Part shown: positions 14,816-20,350 of the stretch, one piece after another
Layout: every line of letters begins with the position of its first letter
Position numbering within the stretch: position 1 is the stretch's first letter
NCBI GenBank assembly: GCA_002081555.1
Contig: MZNV01001881.1
Location: 1 to 20,350 of the forward strand
Source of the DNA: Protostelium mycophagum
Taxonomy: Eukaryota > Evosea > Variosea > Protosteliida > Protosteliaceae
Direction: 5' to 3'
DNA length: 20,350 nucleotides
Notes under the pieces: model-generated
The model's input: only the letters and a program-made list of their open reading frames with translations
Database searches by the model: none
Told to the model about the DNA's origin: nothing
Made by a program: the position numbers and the translations under genes

Positions 14816-17095
14816 TTACAATTCTAATGTCGGTTCACGCAACATTGCACGCATATCAGTGCGCAGTGTATCAATATGTACATCTTGCCAGCCTCGCACT
14901 TGAGCACTTCCCAACCGATATCTTGTTGCTGGGCGTATTCTGTTCATATCTTTTGTAAATTTGTCTTTAGTCAATGTGCACGGTATATTCTGCACTGTGC
15001 ACCATGAACTGTACACTGTAAACATCTCCTGCATTGATATAGTGAGCGCAGAGTTCACCATGCGGCCAGACCACAAGTCGCTGCAAAACTCGCCCCTGAG
15101 AAGCTCCACAATCATCTGATGTGGTCGAGGCAAGTTATCCAGCTTCATGTCGACACTGGCAGCTGTCACCGGTCGCTGACGAGGGCTCCAACCAGACAAA
15201 TCACGCCTGCACAGTACTTGGAAGAACACTTCGCCGGCAGCATCAGTCATTGCAGCGGCTAATTTAGCAAAATACTTCTCGTCGCCACAGTGTATTCCGG
15301 ATACATCAAACGCAAAGAATCTGCGGTCATCGGCCTCAATGGGCAGAGGAGTGTCTTTGTTGCTCAAAAATATATAATTATTGTAGTCTGCACACACTAT
15401 TGGATCAACCCCTTTGCGCTCAATATTGACTTGTTTGCGAGTTATAATAGCCTTGAGTTCGTCTGAGATCTCACCGCGTGACTTGTCAGTTGTGCGCGTC
15501 TCGTCGCAGCATGTGAGAAGTTTGTTTGTAAATTGTGCATTGAACTTTTTGAACAGGTCGCCGATCTTATCAATATATGCATAATAGCGACCGCCAATCA
15601 CCTTTTGGCCAATAAAGTCCACCAGAATGTTCTTGCCGGCACCTTGGCGACTCCTTGCGATCAGGGCGGTGTCCATGCGCTCACGTGGCTTCTGTACCAG
15701 GTGTGCAAAGAAATTCATCAGGTATTCATATATGGTGTCATTACCGCCAGCCCACACTTCCTTGATGTGGTATAAAATAGGCGCTATAGTGGCCATGTCA
15801 ACTGGTGTGATGCTTACTTTGTGTAAGTAACCAGCAAATGAATTGAACACGCGGTCTGTCACCTCAACTGTCAGGCCTGGCAGAAAGTCCATGGTGTCAT
15901 ACGTTATTTGGTCTCGAATCTTCATCAGTTGAGCAGCAAGTATCAGTTCCTGGTCTCCTATCTGCCACGAGATCATAGGAAACGTATTTGCTTTGACAGC
16001 AGGATGCACTTCATACACTACTTCACCATTGCGGCGGCCCTTTGTCACCCAAAATGACTTGCCATTGTCGACAACATATGCGATGGTTTCATGTATGTAG
16101 GAAGATATGGCTGCGTGTGTAGCAGGTATCCTGCGATAATCAGCAAACACTGTTTGGCAGTTAGAGTCAAATATTGGTGGCAGGCCGGTGACTGCAGGTA
16201 TTTGCACAGTGGCTTCCCACAGTAGCACAGAGCGCTTCTGGTCGTCACGGTAGCAGAATTGGCGGATTGCATCAGGAAATATACATACATACATTGCTGA
16301 ATGGTCATGACTGCGTTGGCATATGTCACAGTGTGCAGGGCGCAATCTATCAAACACAATACAGTTGCCACAGGAGCGCTTGGTGTTTTGCACAAACACA
16401 TTGCCATCAACTTTGCTCTGTATAATTGCAAGATGTTCTGTGGTTACATCTGTAGATGTAATTTCAGAAATTGTGGCAGCTGGTGCACGCAGAGGCAACA
16501 TTTCTACATCATTGCACAAAGTTATGAATGCTGATTGATGTTCATGTGGGGATACAATGTGTTTTGTGCGCTGATTTTTAGTGCTGCCTGGTGTGCGAAA
16601 GCATTGTGTGGACCTGTTTATACACTTATCTACATATTTGCACAGTTCTACACTACATAAGGGTATCAGGCATTCTCTGGTGAACCAATCGGCCTCATGC
16701 GAGTTGCTAAACGCATAATTTGCAACTATAATATGCCTAGAGAACTTAGTGGCATCTGAGCTGTCACATATAACAATTTCAGGATTGTTGATACCATATT
16801 CCTCATAAAATGCGCATTCTATACAATCTTTTAGCTCTTCAAACAGATCTTCTGAGCCACCATCCATATCAAACTTTGGGCGCTGTTTCATCCAGCTCAG
16901 TATAACTTCGTGGCATAAATAGTTGCCAGGGTAAGCTGCAAGGTATTCTACATATTCATCATACATTATGTACTTAGTTGCAAGCTCATCACGCACAATC
17001 AGTGTTTTACCGGGCACTATGCTGATATCTGCTGATAACAAGCAGTCAGCAGCATTGCGGCCCTCATTGTAGTTCAAATAACTATATTGACTCAT
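14816..17095 (-). CDS. AEP primase - SF3 helicase fusion (replicative primase-helicase)
   Basis: This 759-residue protein combines both activities that start and unwind viral DNA replication. N-terminal primase: KFDMDGG at 74-80 gives the metal-binding D-x-D (D76, D78); SRHIIV at 119-124 gives the S-x-H motif; YVDKCIN at 154-160 the third acidic site; CFRTPGSTK at 165-173 the nucleotide-binding Arg/Lys. A zinc site follows with C242, C245, C256, C259 and nearby H263/H265. C-terminal helicase: Walker A RQGAGKN at 483-489, Walker B LLTCCDE at 526-532 and sensor/motif C IFLSNKDTPLPIEADDRRFF at 575-594, the SF3/D5-like signature. All key residues are present and the frame is intact. Transcribed away from 17224 from a shared promoter region; TATAATATTA lies close upstream. 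Confidence 0.9.
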   Translation of the reverse strand: MSQYSYLNYNEGRNAADCLLSADISIVPGKTLIVRDELATKYIMYDEYVEYLAAYPGNYLCHEVILSWMKQRPKFDMDGGSEDLFEELKDCIECAFYEEYGINNPEIVICDSSDATKFSRHIIVANYAFSNSHEADWFTRECLIPLCSVELCKYVDKCINRSTQCFRTPGSTKNQRTKHIVSPHEHQSAFITLCNDVEMLPLRAPAATISEITSTDVTTEHLAIIQSKVDGNVFVQNTKRSCGNCIVFDRLRPAHCDICQRSHDHSAMYVCIFPDAIRQFCYRDDQKRSVLLWEATVQIPAVTGLPPIFDSNCQTVFADYRRIPATHAAISSYIHETIAYVVDNGKSFWVTKGRRNGEVVYEVHPAVKANTFPMISWQIGDQELILAAQLMKIRDQITYDTMDFLPGLTVEVTDRVFNSFAGYLHKVSITPVDMATIAPILYHIKEVWAGGNDTIYEYLMNFFAHLVQKPRERMDTALIARSRQGAGKNILVDFIGQKVIGGRYYAYIDKIGDLFKKFNAQFTNKLLTCCDETRTTDKSRGEISDELKAIITRKQVNIERKGVDPIVCADYNNYIFLSNKDTPLPIEADDRRFFAFDVSGIHCGDEKYFAKLAAAMTDAAGEVFFQVLCRRDLSGWSPRQRPVTAASVDMKLDNLPRPHQMIVELLRGEFCSDLWSGRMVNSALTISMQEMFTVYSSWCTVQNIPCTLTKDKFTKDMNRIRPATRYRLGSAQVRGWQDVHIDTLRTDMRAMLREPTLEL

Positions 17096-17223
17096 TTTCA
17101 GTGATAATATTATAAATTAAAGTTTTATGTGAACTGGTATATACTGAAAGCAGGTATATATACTGAAAGCAGGTCAACTTTCTTTTTGTGGATTTTATAT
17201 ACTATAGGTCATATAATATTAAA
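17096..17223. promoter_or_regulatory. Divergent promoter with 17-base direct repeat
   Basis: Between the primase-helicase gene (leftward) and the next gene (rightward), TATATACTGAAAGCAGG occurs at 17138-17154 and again at 17157-17173, 19 bases apart. TATA-like runs lie near both start codons. The repeat may be an operator or early-promoter element serving both genes. Its TATATA cores are much farther from the ATGs than in the other viral genes. Confidence 0.5.
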
Positions 17224-17466
17224 ATGGAAAATAATAGAACTGAAACTGCGCAATGCCAGGTCAAAAAGACAAAAAAACTAGCCTCAGGAGAGGTTAAAAC
17301 TTACATATGTACCTTGAATTATAACAGAAAGATAAAGCCCATATGGCCGCCTGAAGTTGTTGCACAAATAAAACAGCAGGTTGCAGCAGATGTACAGCAC
17401 AAGCGTATAATGAAGGATCACGGTATTAAGTCTGCATACTGGTTGCACAAGATTCTGGCGATGTAA
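17224..17466 (+). CDS. Small basic protein with HTH-like C-terminus
   Basis: The ATG at 17224 (MENNRTETAQCQVKKTKK) is preferred to an earlier one at 17188 because the ATATAATATTAAA run lies between them; the product has 80 residues. The N-terminal half contains KTYICTLNYNRKIKPIWPPE. The C-terminal half (VVAQIKQQVAADVQHKRIMK then DHGIKSAYWLHKIL) could fold as a small HTH, resembling in spacing the HTH gene at 13939, but this is weak. Placed divergently to the primase-helicase, it may be an early regulator. The family is not recognised. Confidence 0.6.
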   Translation: MENNRTETAQCQVKKTKKLASGEVKTYICTLNYNRKIKPIWPPEVVAQIKQQVAADVQHKRIMKDHGIKSAYWLHKILAM

Positions 17467-17647
17467 CCGCACACAATTTTATGCTTGTATTACTAATTTT
17501 GTTTGCATTTCAACCAACTTCCCAATATTTTGTTTCATATTCATTGACATACCTGCACACATCTTGTGACCATCTGCTGGATTATTAGTTTGATTGCACG
17601 CCCATATAAATTTCAAATTAAAGTAAAAATATTATACACTATATATA
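17467..17647. other. Short intergenic stretch
   Basis: AT-rich, with no gene or strong palindrome visible. The right end holds the TATATAATG box (17642-17650) for the next gene. Confidence 0.4.
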
Positions 17648-17890
17648 ATGACAATTGAGAGTGAGATCCGCCACATAGATGATGAAATTCTGCGCAAACT
17701 GCGCTCTGAACAGTTTCGTGATATACATACACTGCCGCAGACATTGACACCAGAAAGTTATGCTGAATGGCATTCAAATGTGACGGCAATTAATACATAT
17801 ATTGTGCGGCTACAGAAGCGCCGTGCAGAGCTTGTGAAGCTGCAGACAGAGATACAAGCAATCCCAGCACTTGAATATGACTGGATGTAA
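17648..17890 (+). CDS. Small coiled-coil protein, unknown function
   Basis: The 80-residue product begins MTIESEIRHIDDEILRKLRS. The start is embedded in TATATAATG. Both ends have heptad-like spacing (residues 4-20 and 48-72, INTYIVRLQKRRAELVKLQ), with a Pro-rich break between them, suggesting two helices that pair. No catalytic motif. It mirrors the small coiled-coil gene at 4785 at the other end of the element, but they share no clear sequence. Function unknown. Confidence 0.65.
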   Translation: MTIESEIRHIDDEILRKLRSEQFRDIHTLPQTLTPESYAEWHSNVTAINTYIVRLQKRRAELVKLQTEIQAIPALEYDWM

Positions 17891-17921
17891 ACTGCATATA
17901 TTTTTTTATCTATATATTATA

Positions 17922-18182
17922 ATGACAAAATTAGATAAGGTTAGAGCTGCAGGTAGGGCAGCCATCCGCGGGCGAGGTGTAACAATGCTCACAATTGTGC
18001 AGGCAAATGGCCGGTACAAATACACGGCCAAATTTGTATATCAACATTATATGCATACTGTACATTTTGGCCACAAACAGTATGAGGATTATCATGATCA
18101 CAAGGACGCAGAGCGACAGCGGCGGTACCTTGCACGAAGTTTGAGGATCCGTGACAGCCGCGGCATGCTGATAACCCAGTGA
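17922..18182 (+). CDS. Small viral protein with YEDYxxHKDxERxRRYxAR motif (DUF5754-like), shortened
   Basis: The ATG at 17922 follows TATATATTATA; the product has 86 residues. The core VHFGHKQYEDYHDHKDAERQ followed by RRYLAR matches a small protein family found in large DNA viruses and PLVs whose members read V.FG..GY.DYT.HKD..R..RYI.RH; I recall it as DUF5754-like. In the members I remember, a Trp-rich tail follows; here it is replaced by RIRDSRGMLITQ and a stop, so the gene may be truncated or diverged. The N-terminus is basic. Function is unknown; the charge and conserved aromatics would suit nucleic-acid or capsid contact. It is the last viral gene recognised on the right. Confidence 0.65.
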   Translation: MTKLDKVRAAGRAAIRGRGVTMLTIVQANGRYKYTAKFVYQHYMHTVHFGHKQYEDYHDHKDAERQRRYLARSLRIRDSRGMLITQ

Positions 18183-18465
18183 GTCCTAATTTCTGGTCAA
18201 CATGGACACTGTGGGCATACTCGCCACATAAATAATGCGCAGGTGTTCATTTTTTGCACATGAATGCCAGCATGAATTCACTGCCATATGTGTGAACAAA
18301 TCATATCGGCAGAGTGAATTTCAGGCTAGCACTGTAATTTCAAAGAATTTTCGGACTACTGTGTACAACAAAAATCGCAACAGTAGTGTGAAGTGTGAAA
18401 ATGTAATCATTATTTCAACCATTTATTTTAATACACACACTACACTTTGTCTTCTTCTTTCCCTT
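18183..18465. other. Right junction zone of the viral element
   Basis: No gene is supported. The end of the element should lie here, between the last viral gene and host-like sequence. By-eye comparison with 4402-4784 gave only short matches such as ACACTTTGT (about 4498 and 18442, same orientation), not enough to define terminal repeats or a target-site duplication. Confidence 0.4.
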
Positions 18466-18620
18466 CTATAAGTACTCCAGCAGAGCCCCAGTGGTCCATC
18501 TTCTGTACGGAGGCACATTGGTAAAATTTAAGGAAGTAAACGAGTCACACCGTTTTTGGTGTCCTACAGTGTCAAGGACGGCAACTGGGGGGATGTTCTG
18601 ACTAACGGGATCACTTAAGG

Positions 18621-19301
18621 TTACATGGCACCATTTGCTTGAATACGGGCAATCTTGGCATTCAGTTTCTCATTTTCGGCTCTGATCTTCATGTCCTCCT
18701 GAGCAAGCTTTTCCATTTGTTTCTTCTGCGATTTGAGAGCTTCGCGGGCGGCCTTCTGCTGAGCTAATATAATTTTGTTGCGATCTTGGCGCTCCATTAG
18801 GGAGGCACGCGTGGGTCCAGAAACACGATGAGCAGGACAGTATAAAAGCCCGTTTGTCCCAGGCTGAGGCTCTCCTATGCATGGCTTGCGTGACCTTCTC
18901 TCCCATATCCACTGGCAGATGTTTGGGCGTGCCGATCTTTCTGGGCGTGCCGATCTTTCTGGGCGTGCCGGTGAGGAAGGCTGAGAGCCAGACATTTCAG
19001 GAACGCCCTCATAATGATCGACGTCCATGAGTGAAGAAGCAGAACGAGATTGAAAAGTCCACCGCTCGTTGCTGCAAAAAGGGCAGCTTCCACCGATGGT
19101 ATGCTGGTATTCGGCACAAGCACTACATATGGTGTCGTGGACAACACCTGGAGGGACCGAGTATGTGGGAGGATTGGTAGAGTCATCTGGGTGCAGAATT
19201 TCAACCAGTTCGCCAACGTTGGAGCAGATAGTGCATAAACCTGTGATTATCAGCCACAATATGATGTTGATTCAAGACTTACCTCTTACAGGTTCTGACA
19301 T
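18621..19301 (-). CDS. Unrecognised two-exon host-like gene with Cys clusters and coiled coil
   Basis: Exon 1 is 19301-19283 (MSEPVR plus one base) and exon 2 is 19240-18621, joined over a 42-base GT-AG intron (19282-19241) that keeps the frame. The product is about 213 residues. Near the start LCTICSNVG and later TICSACAEY and GSCPFCSNE make three CxxC pairs, a plausible zinc site. The middle is low complexity with a tandem repeat of ARPERS (DNA unit GGCGTGCCGATCTTTCTG, about 18935-18972). The last 60 residues are a Lys/Glu/Gln coiled coil (KSQKKQMEKLAQEDMKIRAE). Intron style matches the host genes and not the intronless viral genes, so it is taken as host. Function not recognised. Confidence 0.6.
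18935..18972. repeat. 18-base tandem repeat inside the zinc-finger/coiled-coil gene
   Basis: GGCGTGCCGATCTTTCTG is repeated in tandem, two full units plus the beginning of a third (GGGCGTGCCGGTG). It encodes the ARPERS repeat on the minus strand; the length is a multiple of three, so the frame is kept. Confidence 0.7.
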
Positions 19302-19438
19302 TATAGAAGGTACTTTTGAAGACTTTGTGTAGTGTGTGTATCCTGTACGTGTGGTTGAGGCACGAACAGTGATGACGAACAATAACAAACAGATTCGCTA
19401 ATTTTTCGCTAATTTCAGATTAAATTTGAGATTTCGCT

Positions 19439-20350
19439 TTAATCTCTAAATCTGATTGGAAGTCGCCGTTCTCGTGACGGCCGGATAATTTTTTCAATTA
19501 AAATTCCACCAGATGGAGGCTTTTTATTTAGAGCCGTTGGCCGCCGAACATCAGCGCCAAAAGTATGATGCGTTGATGGCGATTCTAACACTGTTGTTGG
19601 CTCTGTTGTAGCGTCATTCTGAACAGAGAAATCCGCATTTGGGACCGGCACTGCAGATTCGCTGGTTGTCATGGCTATACGTTGTAAATCAGCGCGTTTT
19701 ACGGCCAGCACTTCTTCGCCTGATGTTACAGTATAGACACCGCGATACTTCTTAGTGACCGTGTAGACCTGCTTCGTGTATTGTGTGCGGTAGGCTTTCC
19801 ATCCGATGCCGGTCAATTTGGCTTTTCTCATGTTGGAATCGGCGGCTAACATGGTGACCCTGACATGATCGCCCACTCGGATCAGCTCGCCGGTAAGTCG
19901 TTTGTTGTTAGCCAGGACGTTTTTGGCGGCCAACTTGATGTTCTTTGCGGCGGCTGATTTACCTCGGCGATCAGCATTTAGAAGTGCCTGTGGTGTCGTT
20001 TTAATTGTCGTGTGCAGTGTGTTATTATAGTTTTCAACACACAGTGGCAGCAGGTCCAGCCATTTTTTTGTGTTCTTTGCGGTCATGTTCGCGTACAGAA
20101 GGCGCTTTAGTGTGCCGTCGGTGCGCTCAATTTGGCCCTGAGATTGCGGTGTGTAGGTAGGTCCAGTAATGTTTAATTCCTACTGACTCAAGCACAGATT
20201 TTACGTCGACATTCAAAAATTCCTTGCCGTTGTCGGTCTGTAGCACCTCACAATGTACAGGTAAGTCATCTATCCACGCTGCCAGTGCAGCTGCGACATT
20301 CTTTGCTGTCTTTTGTTTTATGGCAATATTTTGAGAAACAGTCGATTATA
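19439..20350 (-). pseudogene. DDE (rve) integrase, C-terminal half, frameshifted and cut by the window edge
   Basis: Reading leftward from the window end, VLQTDNGKEF supplies the second catalytic Asp. After GIKHY the frame shifts by one base and continues as GPTYTPQSQGQIERTDG, which supplies the catalytic Glu. The second part then runs uninterrupted: NYNNTLHTTIKTTPQALL, then an SH3/chromo-like C-terminal domain with AYRTQYTKQVYTVTKKYRG and VYTVTSGEEVLAVKR. The unbroken part starts with ATG at 20086, but the real gene begins beyond 20350. The apparent extra base near 20193 inactivates the core unless it is a sequencing error. Composition is more GC-rich than the viral element, so this looks like a separate host transposable element rather than the virus's integrase. 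Confidence 0.75.

Noticed and set aside
16045-16431. 128-codon open frame overlapping the primase-helicase in another frame
   Set aside because: Cys-rich shadow of the zinc-site region of a well-supported gene; no independent start signal.
4402-18480. Terminal inverted repeats of the viral element
   Set aside because: By-eye comparison of both junction zones in direct and inverted orientation gave only matches of 6-9 bases, which are expected by chance.
19439-20350. The right-end integrase as the virus's own integrase
   Set aside because: It is separated from the last viral gene by an intron-containing host-like gene, differs in base composition, lacks the viral TATATA box and is frameshifted.

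Overview
The window reads as a piece of a eukaryotic nuclear genome that carries an integrated or endogenised polinton-like virus (PLV). The host part has genes interrupted by very short GT-AG introns (42-55 bases in coding regions): a complete seven-exon LIS1/nudF-type WD40 gene (minus strand, 1805-3323), a stand-alone ribosomal protein eS30 gene without a ubiquitin-like fusion (minus, 3933-4121) and an unrecognised two-exon zinc-finger/coiled-coil gene (minus, 18621-19301). With the fungal-style Ty3/gypsy debris, these features fit an early-diverging fungus or a related unicellular opisthokont. The species cannot be fixed from the sequence.

Region by region: 1-800 is decayed Ty3/gypsy integrase with internal duplications. 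851-1706 is an exact-looking 428-base tandem duplication without coding signal. 1805-4400 holds the two conserved host genes and their 5' regions. About 4.6-18.4 kb is the viral element: dense, intronless, AT-rich genes, most of them preceded by a TATATA box almost touching the ATG. 18.6-19.3 kb is the host-like zinc-finger gene. 19.4-20.35 kb is the frameshifted C-terminal half of an unrelated DDE integrase.

The viral element encodes the PLV morphogenesis core: a double-jelly-roll major capsid protein (10395-11648), a penton/minor capsid protein (11687-12424), a fibre-like protein with VGIN-type repeats (minus, 5018-6697) and small membrane-anchored and basic virion candidates (7172, 7785, 8290, 9960). 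Replication is represented by a complete AEP primase-SF3 helicase (minus, 14816-17095) and a likely HUH (Rep/relaxase-like) endonuclease domain at 9406-9917, whose reading frame lacks a start codon. Accessory genes include an HNH-AP2 homing endonuclease, an LRAT/NlpC-P60-like H...NC enzyme, an HTH protein, a 47-residue zinc-ribbon protein and a small protein of a family also seen in large DNA viruses. No packaging ATPase, adenain-type protease or integrase was found inside the element.

The most striking non-coding structure lies between the convergent HTH and primase-helicase genes (14343-14785). Seven TGTGACA heptamers on the left and eight TGTCACA heptamers on the right form two oppositely oriented arms around an AT-rich centre, a good candidate for the replication origin. 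A second genome-wide pattern is that many viral stop codons lie in or beside short perfect palindromes or hairpins, resembling the hairpin transcript-end signals of some giant viruses and virophages.
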